In this document: piece by piece, positions 16,611-24,764 of the stretch | Layout of the letters: the number at the start of each line of letters is the position of its first letter | Numbering within the stretch: position 1 is the first letter of the stretch | Assembly (NCBI RefSeq): GCF_017114995.1 | Contig: NZ_JABXKL010000092.1 | Location: forward strand, 184,079 to 245,217 | Source of the DNA: Nostoc sp. NMS9 | GTDB taxonomy: Bacteria > Cyanobacteriota > Cyanobacteriia > Cyanobacteriales > Nostocaceae | Length of the DNA stretch: 61,139 nucleotides | Direction of reading: 5' to 3' | Program-made: the position numbers and the translations under genes | The notes under the pieces: model-generated | Database searches by the model: none | The model's input: the letters and a program-made list of their open reading frames with translations, nothing else | Told to the model about the DNA's origin: nothing

Positions 16611-17780
16611 ATGGAATCCCTAACCTCTCGTATGCAGGCGGTACAGTCGCCAATTATTCCTGTGGTTGGGGAACTGATTAAAAACTCTCCTGGAACAATC
16701 TCTCTAGGACAAGGTGTTGTTTTTTACAACCCACCACATGAAGCCATAGAATTTTTAGCCAAATTCTTAGCCGAACCAGCTAATAATTTATACAAATCAG
16801 TCGAAGGAATTCCGCCTTTACTGACAGCACTTGTGGGAAAATTGCAAGCCTTCAACGGAATTGAAATCAACCAGGAAAACTGCATCGTTGTGACAGCAGG
16901 AAGCAATATGGGATTTATGAATGCCATTCTTGCTATCACTAACCCAGGTGACGAAATTATTCTAAATACACCCTACTATTTCAACCACGAAATGGCGATC
17001 GCAATGGCTGGTTGTCGTTCGGTATTAGTGGCGACAGATGAAAATTACCAACTGCGAAAAGAAGCGATCGCTCAAGCAATTACTCCGAAAACACGGGCTG
17101 TGGTGACAATTTCACCAAATAATCCGACTGGAGTTGTCTATTCTGAAGCCGTATTGCGCCAAGTAAATCAAATTTGTGCTAATCGCAGTATTTATCACAT
17201 CAGCGATGAAGCTTATGAATACTTTACCTATAACGGGATAAAACACATTTCACCTGGTGCATTTGGTAATAGTAGCGAGTACACCATTTCTCTCTATAGC
17301 CTTTCCAAAGCATACGGTTTTGCCAGTTGGCGCATTGGCTACATGGTGATTCCCAAACATTTACTTGTCGCTGTTAAAAAAGTTCAGGATACAATTTTGA
17401 TTTGTCCGCCAGTCATTTCTCAATATGCAGCTTTAGGGGCATTGCAGGCAAAAGAGGAGTATTTGAAGAGTAATATAGGAGCGATCGCTCAAGTACGCCA
17501 ACTAGTATTAGACTCCCTTAACCGTCTACAAGGCTTATGTAGCATTATCCCAGCCAATGGCGCTTTCTATTTTTTACTCAAAGTTCATACCCAGATGGAT
17601 GCTTTTGAGTTAGTCAAAAGACTGATTCAGGAACATAAAGTAGCAGTTATTCCAGGTACAACCTTTGGCATGGATGACGGATGCTACCTACGTGTTGCTT
17701 ATGGGGCGCTGCAAAAAGAGACGGTAAAAGAAGGTATAGAGAGATTAGTGCAAGGTTTGGAAACTATAGTTAGGAGTTAG
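16611..17780 (+). CDS. Class I/II PLP-dependent aminotransferase
   Basis: A fold-type I aminotransferase of 389 residues. The PLP lysine is in SLSKAYGFASWRIGY near residue 237, with the PLP phosphate and ring contacts TAGSNMGFMNAI, SPNNPTGVVYS and ISDEAYEYFTY. The substrate cannot be read from sequence; aspartate or aromatic amino acids are plausible. It is 101 bp upstream of yjbQ on the same strand. The ATG at 16611 is preceded by a weak AAGG. Confidence 0.85.
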   Translation: MESLTSRMQAVQSPIIPVVGELIKNSPGTISLGQGVVFYNPPHEAIEFLAKFLAEPANNLYKSVEGIPPLLTALVGKLQAFNGIEINQENCIVVTAGSNMGFMNAILAITNPGDEIILNTPYYFNHEMAIAMAGCRSVLVATDENYQLRKEAIAQAITPKTRAVVTISPNNPTGVVYSEAVLRQVNQICANRSIYHISDEAYEYFTYNGIKHISPGAFGNSSEYTISLYSLSKAYGFASWRIGYMVIPKHLLVAVKKVQDTILICPPVISQYAALGALQAKEEYLKSNIGAIAQVRQLVLDSLNRLQGLCSIIPANGAFYFLLKVHTQMDAFELVKRLIQEHKVAVIPGTTFGMDDGCYLRVAYGALQKETVKEGIERLVQGLETIVRS

Positions 17781-17881
17781 GAGTCATTCAATTTTGGATT
17801 TTAGATTTTTCCTTAAATTTATCAGGGCGTTAAGCTGTGTTAGCGTACCTCGTTTGTAATCCCAAATATAAAATTCAACAG

Positions 17882-18319
17882 ATGCCAATTATTAATAAGT
17901 TAATTGAAATTGAAACTGAGTCAAAAATTAATATTCATAATATCACCCCACAAATTCAAGATTTTATTGCCTCAACATCAATTAAAAATGGACAAGCTTT
18001 AGTATTTTCTCGACACACTACAACCGCATTAGCTATCAACGAAAATGAAGTCAGATTATTAGAAGATATAAAAATATTCTTACAAAAATTAGCACCAGAG
18101 TCAGATAGCTATTTGCATAATGATTTACATTTAAGAGATGTTCCAGAAGATGAGCCGATTAATGCTCACTCTCATTTAATGGCAATGATGCTGACCACGA
18201 GTGAGATAATTCCCATTGTGGATGGTAAATTAGCTCTGGGAACCTGGCAATCTGTGTTGTTTTTTGAGTTAGATGGCCCGCGAAAAAGAACGGTATTTGT
18301 ACAAATTTATGGCGAATAA
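17882..18319 (+). CDS. YjbQ family protein (UPF0047)
   Basis: A 145-residue member of the YjbQ/UPF0047 family, small trimeric enzymes annotated as secondary thiamine-phosphate synthase because some members complement thiE loss. Conserved residues are visible: RHTTTALAINENE, NAHSHLMAMML, GTWQSVLFFELDGPR. I chose MPIINKLIEIETES at 17882; the longer GTG-start reading from 17837 adds 15 residues of intergenic character. The N-terminal half is unusually A/T-rich. Confidence 0.82.
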   Translation: MPIINKLIEIETESKINIHNITPQIQDFIASTSIKNGQALVFSRHTTTALAINENEVRLLEDIKIFLQKLAPESDSYLHNDLHLRDVPEDEPINAHSHLMAMMLTTSEIIPIVDGKLALGTWQSVLFFELDGPRKRTVFVQIYGE

Positions 18320-18501
18320 TGCAATTTCAAACTGCAATCTTCCTAGAACAACCTAAATCTGAGAAAATTACGAACACGACCAACAACTGTATCAGTTGAA
18401 TTTACCTACAGCAATTAAAAACTTGAAAGAATGTTTTCCAGCATTACCTTCCTTTCCACAAACCAGGACTTTCATTGTGTCAAAGGCAGACCCCATTAGT
18501 T

Positions 18502-19554
18502 ATGAAAAATAACGATAATTTTGTATTACGTAATACTTGGTACTATGCTTTGCCTAGCGATCAAATCAAGCCAGGTATGATGATCAGCCGCATTTTCTTA
18601 GGAGAACCGGTGCTGTTAGTTCGCAGCCAGGATGGCAAAGTGTCCGCAATGACCGACATTTGTCCCCATCGTGGTGTGCCCTTGAGTTGTGGGAGATTCA
18701 ATGGGCAGGAAGTTGAATGCTGTTACCACGGTTGGCGCTTTAACTCCGCTGGGCGCTGTACTGCGATACCTTCTCTTGTGGAGGAGCAGCAAATGGATTT
18801 GAGTCGCTTTGACGTGCATTCATATAGTGTTCGGGAAGCCCAAGGAAATATCTGGATATATATGCCCGATCCCGATAACCCTCAACCTGCTTCTGAGATG
18901 GAAATTCCGGTAATTCCAGGATTTGACGATCGCTCTCACCAGTTTGTCGAGGTGGTAAAATTCCCTTGTTTTATAGATCATGCAGTGGTAGGTCTGATGG
19001 ACCCGGCTCATTCACCTTATGTTCATCGCGCTTGGTGGTGGCGAAATGAGCAATTGCACGAGGAAGTAAAGCAATTTGATGCTTCGCCCTACGGCTTTAC
19101 GATGCGACGACACCGATTACCTGCGAATGGGGGTCGATTATACTGGCTGATTGGCGGTGGTGTCCCGGAAACGGAGATTTCTTTTCGTTTACCTGGAGTC
19201 AGAATTGAAGAAACCACCATTGGTAATCATCGAGTCGTTAATTTGACGGCAGTTACACCAATTTCAGACACAGAAACGGAGGTAACTTTTGCTCTTTACT
19301 GGACACTTCCTTGGGTGGGATTTTTCAAGCCTCTGTTACATGTGCTGGCGCGGACTTTCATTGGCCAAGACCGAACGGTAGTAAAAAAGCAGCAGATTGG
19401 TTTGAAATATAACCCTGTGCTGCGGCTGATTAAGGACTCAGATATGCAGGCGCAGTGGTATTACCAGTTGAAGCGGGAGTATGCTCGATCTGTCGCTGAA
19501 GGACGAGAATTTGTCAATCCTGTCAAGGGTCAAATACTCCGCTGGCGTGCTTAA
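18502..19554 (+). CDS. Rieske-type oxygenase, alpha subunit-like
   Basis: A 350-residue protein with an N-terminal Rieske [2Fe-2S] domain: CPHRGVPLSCG and CCYHGW supply the Cys/His ligands (about residues 45-70). The C-terminal catalytic domain has the mononuclear iron motif DPAHSPYVH. The type resembles cyanobacterial relatives of pheophorbide a oxygenase and other ring-hydroxylating oxygenases; the substrate is unknown. The ATG at 18502 was chosen because homology begins at NDNFVLRNTWYYAL. It ends one base before the convergent SDR gene. The C-terminal KPLLHVLARTFIGQDRTVV region may touch the membrane. Confidence 0.85.
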   Translation: MKNNDNFVLRNTWYYALPSDQIKPGMMISRIFLGEPVLLVRSQDGKVSAMTDICPHRGVPLSCGRFNGQEVECCYHGWRFNSAGRCTAIPSLVEEQQMDLSRFDVHSYSVREAQGNIWIYMPDPDNPQPASEMEIPVIPGFDDRSHQFVEVVKFPCFIDHAVVGLMDPAHSPYVHRAWWWRNEQLHEEVKQFDASPYGFTMRRHRLPANGGRLYWLIGGGVPETEISFRLPGVRIEETTIGNHRVVNLTAVTPISDTETEVTFALYWTLPWVGFFKPLLHVLARTFIGQDRTVVKKQQIGLKYNPVLRLIKDSDMQAQWYYQLKREYARSVAEGREFVNPVKGQILRWRA

Positions 19555-19555
19555 A

Positions 19556-20233
19556 TTACTCCAAAGAAAATTCTGCAAATTCTCTTTGTCCGAATAGCAT
19601 ATTTCGGTCTACAGCAGACAATATTTTATTATTGGCGCGATCGCTATTTAAACTGCGACCAACTAACTGCGCGACATCTGCACGATTAATGCTACCAATA
19701 ATGTGCGGATCTTCAGTCAAAACGCCATTACCCGTTGCTGGTTCTGACTTTAGTCCACCAGGACGGATGATTGTGTAGGTAAGTCCACTGGCAATTAAGT
19801 GTTGTTCGGCTTTGTCTTTCTCAGCTAAAACTTTTCCCAGTACCTCTAAAACTTGGGGTGACGCAGCAACAACACTATTGCCAGCACCGATGGAAGATAC
19901 AAGAATAAACTTTTGTACTCCAGCTTTAACTGCTGCATCGATCAGATTTCTATTACCAGGGTAATCCGGTCTTTCTACATCTGATGGTAAACCGCCAATT
20001 GTACTGATAACGGTGTGAATAGGTTGATCTGTCTGGATGGCGCGTTCTACATCGCCAACATTCAAGGCATCACCCAGAACTACTTCAATACCCATTGCTT
20101 CTAGTTCAGTAGCAACTGCTGCTGTTCTCAGGAGTGCTTTGACTTTTAGCTGTTGCGCCCTCAAATATTGAGCAATTTCTCGACCAACACCGCGACTTGC
20201 TCCAGCTAGAAAAATATAAGATGCACTTGTCAT
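19556..20233 (-). CDS. Atypical SDR / NmrA-like NAD(P)-binding protein
   Basis: A 225-residue single Rossmann-fold protein: FLAGASRGVGREIAQYL at the N-terminus binds NAD(P), with VISTIGGLP, FILVSSIGAG and YTIIRPGGL following the atypical SDR_a5/NmrA pattern. The usual YxxxK catalytic pair is absent, as in many members, so it may act as a redox sensor or a chaperone-like reductase. It is 12 bp downstream of the hydrolase gene on the same strand, implying co-transcription, and convergent with the Rieske oxygenase. Confidence 0.82.
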   Translation of the reverse strand: MTSASYIFLAGASRGVGREIAQYLRAQQLKVKALLRTAAVATELEAMGIEVVLGDALNVGDVERAIQTDQPIHTVISTIGGLPSDVERPDYPGNRNLIDAAVKAGVQKFILVSSIGAGNSVVAASPQVLEVLGKVLAEKDKAEQHLIASGLTYTIIRPGGLKSEPATGNGVLTEDPHIIGSINRADVAQLVGRSLNSDRANNKILSAVDRNMLFGQREFAEFSLE

Positions 20234-20244
20234 AATAAACTTAA

Positions 20245-21228
20245 CTATTTACGCTCAAAGGATTTTATCAGAGGATTGGCAGTATTTAATAGTTGCTCAA
20301 GCGACTGCGATGCTTCTGGTTGATGGCGAACATGAGTGTCAATAAACAAACTAATGATTTCACCCATCAGCAAACGGAAGCTTTCTTGAGGTTGGGTGGC
20401 GGGAAAGTCCAACAAGAGTGTATCTAAGGTGGAGTCTGGCCGATCAACTATCGAAAAGTGATTTGCTCCTTCCAAAAGTACTAGATAGCTGTCATTTCGT
20501 CCTCCAGTGATTGCTTCTTGGAATGTACGGATGACTGAGGTGGTAGTATTTCCAGGACTTACACCATAGCGATCGCTGCTGTAAGCAATCACTCCATCGC
20601 AGGTTCCTCCCATCAGTAGAAGTGGTAGGGAGTCTGGTAAGGGTAAGATAGTACCTGCTTCATACCCCAATAATAACGTTCCCATAGTGTGTAAACCATA
20701 ACCAAAAGATGCTGCAACTTGAGGGAAAAAATGAGGATCAGCATTTTCGAGCGCTACTCTACCACCTGCGGAGTGTCCACCTAAAATTATGCGTTGCAGA
20801 TCAAGCATTCCAGCTAAAATACCCTCAAACTGTAACTGTTCCACTTTCGCTAGCAGTGTTGGCAAAGCCAAAGCAGTGGGAACAGTACGATAAATTGTTG
20901 GTTTCATCTTTTCAAAATCAACCCCTGGATTCAGACTAATTACTCCTGGTATAATTTCCGCAATCCAGTTAAAGAGAATCACCACTAGTCCACGTTCAGC
21001 GAGTTTAACCGCCAACCATTGATATTGTTGAGCATCACAGTTAAACCCGTTGAAGAAAATCACTACTGGAAAAGGTGCTTTTTCTAAATCAACTGGCAAA
21101 ATTCCCCTATTTCGTTCTACGTTACGCCTCGATATCTGTGCTGGATAGAAAATTTTCAGGTGAATGGTATCGTAAGGAGACTGGAAACCCTCAATTTTAG
21201 CAGCTTGGAAAAAAGCACGAACTGTCAT
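20245..21228 (-). CDS. Alpha/beta hydrolase, chlorophyllase/PET-hydrolase-like
   Basis: A 327-residue alpha/beta hydrolase. The nucleophile elbow is GGHSAGG near residue 155, the oxyanion region is FFNGFNCDAQQYQWLA, and the late His is in EGANHFSI. The combination resembles chlorophyllase-like and dienelactone-hydrolase-like esterases. I chose the ATG at 21228 (MTVRAFFQAAKIEGFQSPYD) with AGGAAG upstream; the ATG at 21279 adds 17 residues not typical of the family. It forms a two-gene unit with the SDR. Confidence 0.78.
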   Translation of the reverse strand: MTVRAFFQAAKIEGFQSPYDTIHLKIFYPAQISRRNVERNRGILPVDLEKAPFPVVIFFNGFNCDAQQYQWLAVKLAERGLVVILFNWIAEIIPGVISLNPGVDFEKMKPTIYRTVPTALALPTLLAKVEQLQFEGILAGMLDLQRIILGGHSAGGRVALENADPHFFPQVAASFGYGLHTMGTLLLGYEAGTILPLPDSLPLLLMGGTCDGVIAYSSDRYGVSPGNTTTSVIRTFQEAITGGRNDSYLVLLEGANHFSIVDRPDSTLDTLLLDFPATQPQESFRLLMGEIISLFIDTHVRHQPEASQSLEQLLNTANPLIKSFERK

Positions 21229-21433
21229 CTGGTTCTTCCTAATATCATTTTCAGAAAATTTTTCTATCCCCAGGTACAACTGCTCCTAACAATCCCAATC
21301 TAGCGATCGCAAATAACGGGGTAACTATAATTACAAAAATATTGAAATAGCAATTATACCTAACCCAATTGTAGGAAGTATTTTAGTAAATATTTGTGCA
21401 AATGTAGCAAATAACTTTTCAATGGATTTACTT

Positions 21434-21829
21434 ATGGCTAAAAAATCTCAACCCAATCTAGAACAATACCAAGATGTCAGATTATCTGCCACCACAAGAA
21501 TTTGGGTAATTACAGTAGCTATTCTGGGAGTTTGCGTCCCATTATCAGCCGTTACTAGAAGCGGTGCTATTCTTCCTTTAGTTGCTATTGGTGGCGCAGC
21601 TGTTGGTACAGTTGCTGTTTGGCGTTCTGATGAGCAAAAATCAAAAACTAACTATTTGCACCAGCAGCAAATAGAACTGCTAGAACGGAGATTAGCGAAT
21701 TTAGAAACAATTGTTAGTAGCGATGACTTGAATTTGCAAATGAAAATTAAACAGATTGAAGCAAGGGATACTTTTGGTGACTCTTCTGATGTAAGTACTA
21801 CACCCAGACAACCAAAACGCAAAGGTTAA
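21434..21829 (+). CDS. Two-TM membrane protein with C-terminal coiled coil
   Basis: Unknown function. From the ATG at 21434 (MAKKSQPNLEQYQDV) it has two hydrophobic segments (IWVITVAILGVCVPL, and AILPLVAIGGAAVGTVAVW) followed by a charged helix with heptad leucines (QQQIELLERRLANLETIV). The tail is basic. An upstream ATG at 21422 gives MDLLMAKKS. This layout is common for small cyanobacterial membrane-anchored oligomers. Confidence 0.6.
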   Translation: MAKKSQPNLEQYQDVRLSATTRIWVITVAILGVCVPLSAVTRSGAILPLVAIGGAAVGTVAVWRSDEQKSKTNYLHQQQIELLERRLANLETIVSSDDLNLQMKIKQIEARDTFGDSSDVSTTPRQPKRKG

Positions 21830-22234
21830 AATTAGCCAATCTTCACCATTTATTTTGATTTCAGATGATATTTCCGAGAATTATCGTCACTAGGTTATTT
21901 TTATGTAGCTATTTGCTGACTTAACGTTACTGTAATCTTTAAATCCGTCTCAAATTCAACTTTCCTTTACAGCTAGAAGTGTTTCTAGAGAAACAGTATC
22001 TCGATCTCTATCTCCGTTAGAATTGACTGATCTCATCTAATTCTATATACTTCAACTGCATCAGTTCATGAAATGTCTAAGTGCTATCCATCTATCTCTT
22101 TCCCGGAAACATTTGTCAATGGCTGTGTTTTATTAGACTGTTAATATTACTGAATTTTTAATTAAGTAAGGTTATAAACTTGAGTAATTGCATTTGTATA
22201 GCTTACCGTAGGTATGCAATAGTTTGCCGCAGGA
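21830..22234. other. Intergenic region upstream of the WD40 gene
   Basis: About 400 bp, A/T-rich. I see only a short inverted repeat (CTAGAAGTGTTTCTAG, about 21974-21989) and no gene or RNA. Confidence 0.5.
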
Positions 22235-24004
22235 ATGCAGATGGATTGGATTAGCTTACTCAAAGCTCAACAAATTGACTTCCTTCAACGTGTGAAAAAA
22301 CCTAAAACTTATGACTTATCTTTGCTGGAAAGTCAAGTTAAAGGTTGTCACACTGAAGTTATGGCCCTTTGGGGCGAGCCTTTGGCTAGACTCCAGGAAC
22401 TTTCTCGCCAACAAGCAGAAGTTCTCGCCAAAAATCCGCCGCCGACACCGCCGGAATATCCTGAGCCTCCTGACTGGACGATACCCTTTCCCAAATACTT
22501 CCAACAACAAGCCCAAGATTATCTTTTGCGCGAGCATATTGTTGACAAGGTAATAACTGAACGCTTGGGCAAGTTAGTAAAAAAGGTGTCACAAGATACT
22601 TTGCAAAACATGATTTTAGATGATGAGGGAAATTTGGGTGGCGAAAGTAAATTTCCTTATACGCTCAAAGATCATCCTCAGCTAAGCGTTCAAGTTTACG
22701 TTGCTGATGGAGAAAGTTTTAATGGTATTAAGAAAGACAAAATTAGGTGGTCAGTTACTCAAGAAGATTTAAAAAATCACCAAGTATTAATTTTTCTCTG
22801 TTTGTTTTATCCATCTACAGGTAATTTAGGTTACGAGAAACAAAGTATAATGACAGGGTTTTTACCTACAAATGAACTTGAATTTTCTGAGCCAAAACTG
22901 TATGTAACTCCGAGTAATTTGTTATATGCGGGAGGGTTGAGTTGGTATTTAGAATCACTTATGGGTAAAAAAGACACGTCGCCAGTAATTAATGAGAGAG
23001 CGATCGCAGATACAATACAGACTTTACCATCAGAACATTGTCTCAAGGGTATAGTCGGTGACTGGGAATGCTGGCAGACTTTGCAAGGACACACCAGAGG
23101 CATTAATTGTCTAGCTTTCAGTTCCGGGTGTAACAATGGCAAAGCCTTACCCATATTGGCAAGTGGTAGTCGTGGAGAGACGAAACTCTGGGATTTAAGC
23201 AAGGGTGAATTAATAGAGACATTATCAGAGTATCCTTGGGTAATATCTGGGCTAGTGGATGAAGTGAATTCCCTAGCTTTTAGTTCAGATGGACAGACTT
23301 TAGTGAGTTGCGGTGCAGATTCGACAATTAAGCTTTGGCACGTAGGCGCTTTAGACTTGATAGATATTTTGCACAAACATAATGGAGTAGTGCGGTGTGC
23401 TGCTTTCACCCCAGATGGGAGAATGTTAGCGACAGGCGGAGATGACAGAAAAATTCTCTTTTGGGATTTGATGCAACGTCAAGTAGCGATCGCACTTTCT
23501 TTAGATGATACAGCTGCTCATTCCCTAGTTTTAAGTCGAGACGGCGAAACTCTAGTTACAGGTAGCTACCGCAAAATCAAAGTTTGGCGCACCTCACCCC
23601 AAACGGGAATCAAAAGTTTAAAAGATACACAACCACTGCATACTTTTATGGGTCATTCTCACATCGTTTGTTCCTTAGGAATCAGTGCAGATGGTAAACT
23701 ACTTGTGAGTGGTAGCTGGGATCAAACGATTAAAGTTTGGCAATTGGAGACTGGGGAATTACTTCATACCCTTAAAGGGCATAGAGATAGAGTATATGCG
23801 ATCGCTTTAAGTCCCGATGGGCAAATTATTGCTAGCGGTAGTGCTGATAAAACCATTAAGTTGTGGCATCTACAAACCGGGGAATTGCTGGGTACGTTTA
23901 CAGGTCATACTCATATAGTTACAGCATTAGCCTTCACAGCTTCCGGCGAGATGTTGGTAAGTGGTAGTTTGGATAAGACAATTAAAATTTGGCAACGGAG
24001 TTAA
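22235..24004 (+). CDS. WD40 repeat protein with uncharacterised N-terminal domain
   Basis: A 589-residue protein. The last ~320 residues form seven WD40 blades, e.g. GHTRGINCLAFS, DGQTLVSCGADSTIKLWHVG, GHRDRVYAIALSPDGQ and GSLDKTIKIWQRS, enough for one closed propeller. The first ~265 residues (MDWISLLKAQQIDFLQRVKK...) match no family I recognise; they include a Pro-rich stretch NPPPTPPEYPEPPDW and an alpha/beta-looking part. No kinase, caspase or NACHT signature is present. It probably acts as a scaffold. It lies at the left edge of an accessory region. Confidence 0.8.
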   Translation: MQMDWISLLKAQQIDFLQRVKKPKTYDLSLLESQVKGCHTEVMALWGEPLARLQELSRQQAEVLAKNPPPTPPEYPEPPDWTIPFPKYFQQQAQDYLLREHIVDKVITERLGKLVKKVSQDTLQNMILDDEGNLGGESKFPYTLKDHPQLSVQVYVADGESFNGIKKDKIRWSVTQEDLKNHQVLIFLCLFYPSTGNLGYEKQSIMTGFLPTNELEFSEPKLYVTPSNLLYAGGLSWYLESLMGKKDTSPVINERAIADTIQTLPSEHCLKGIVGDWECWQTLQGHTRGINCLAFSSGCNNGKALPILASGSRGETKLWDLSKGELIETLSEYPWVISGLVDEVNSLAFSSDGQTLVSCGADSTIKLWHVGALDLIDILHKHNGVVRCAAFTPDGRMLATGGDDRKILFWDLMQRQVAIALSLDDTAAHSLVLSRDGETLVTGSYRKIKVWRTSPQTGIKSLKDTQPLHTFMGHSHIVCSLGISADGKLLVSGSWDQTIKVWQLETGELLHTLKGHRDRVYAIALSPDGQIIASGSADKTIKLWHLQTGELLGTFTGHTHIVTALAFTASGEMLVSGSLDKTIKIWQRS

Positions 24005-24008
24005 AACT

Positions 24009-24086
24009 AATTCGTAATTCGTAATACTCGTCTTCTCTACGAGACGCTATGCGAACGGCGAGAAGCAAGCTACGTAATTCGTAATT
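24009..24086. repeat. AATTCGT heptamers split by a small dispersed repeat
   Basis: taattcgtaattcgtaat is interrupted by a ~45-bp palindrome-rich insert (cttctctacgagacgc ... gcgaacggcgagaag) and then resumes as tacgtaattcgtaattcg. An equivalent arrangement with a different insert lies at 50184-50240. Confidence 0.7.
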
Positions 24087-24129
24087 CGTGATTGTCGAGT
24101 CTTTGAAACTTGTGGATGAAGCTCAGAAG

Positions 24130-24361
24130 TTCATTAATGAGTGTTTGAACTCCTTTAATGAGTCTTCGAGCTTCATTAATGAGTGTTTGAACTCCTTTAA
24201 TGAATCTTTGAACTCCTTTAATGAGTGTTTGAACTCCTTTAATGAGTCTTTGAGCTTCATTAATGAGTGTTTGAACTCCTTTAATGAGTCTTTGAGCTTC
24301 ATTAATGAGTGTTTGAACTCCTTTAATGAGTCTTTGAGCTTCATTAATGAGTGTTTGAACT
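24130..24361. repeat. 21-bp minisatellite, about 11 units
   Basis: Units of 21 bp alternate between gagtgtttgaactcctttaat and gagtctttgagcttcattaat types, about 11 in all. Twenty-one bases is seven codons, so both strands stay open: plus gives INECLNS/FNESLSF heptads, minus gives KHSLMKL/KDSLKEF heptads. There is no ribosome site or family match on either strand, so I annotate it as a repeat rather than a gene. Confidence 0.85.
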
Positions 24362-24602
24362 AGATTTATCCACCTTTGATACTCGTTAACGAGTCTTTGA
24401 TACTACTCTCTGCGTCTCTACGCCTCTGCGGGAAACTTAAAACTGTACTAACAGCGTTTCCAAGTAGCGAGTTAAATTATATACAATAGCTTATTAGTTG
24501 CCTACATTCACAGATACCGAGTTAAAGCTGACAGTTAAACAAGTTTTTAGCTGGTTAACTATGAGTTAAGTAATATAGCGGTTCTCAGTTAAGTGCAATA
24601 TA

Positions 24603-24695
24603 AACTTAACCCCCAACCCCTTCCCTACTAGCGTTGGGAGTAAATTTCAAAGCCTCTCTCCTTTTAGGAGAGAGGTTTGGAGAGAGGTCAAAGTC
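24603..24695. repeat. MITE-like dispersed repeat, left copy
   Basis: acttaacccccaacccctt ... gggagtaaatttcaaagcctct, then a perfect 9-bp hairpin CCTCTCTCC/GGAGAGAGG at about 24652-24674. A related sequence in the same orientation is at 27077-27121, on the other side of the NACHT gene. Confidence 0.65.
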
Positions 24696-24764
24696 TATTG
24701 CATATAAACGAAAAGCGCTAAACAGGTGCATTTTTACCAAATTGATGCTGTTGGAGAATAGTCT

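Noticed and set aside
18320..18501. Possible frameshifted remnant (QLYQLNLPTAIKNLKECF...) before the Rieske gene
   Set aside because: It reads like protein for about 40 codons, but I cannot assign it to a family or find a start.
24088..24363. Coiled-coil genes on either strand of the minisatellite
   Set aside because: Both frames are open only because the unit is 21 bp. Neither has a ribosome site or a non-repetitive part.
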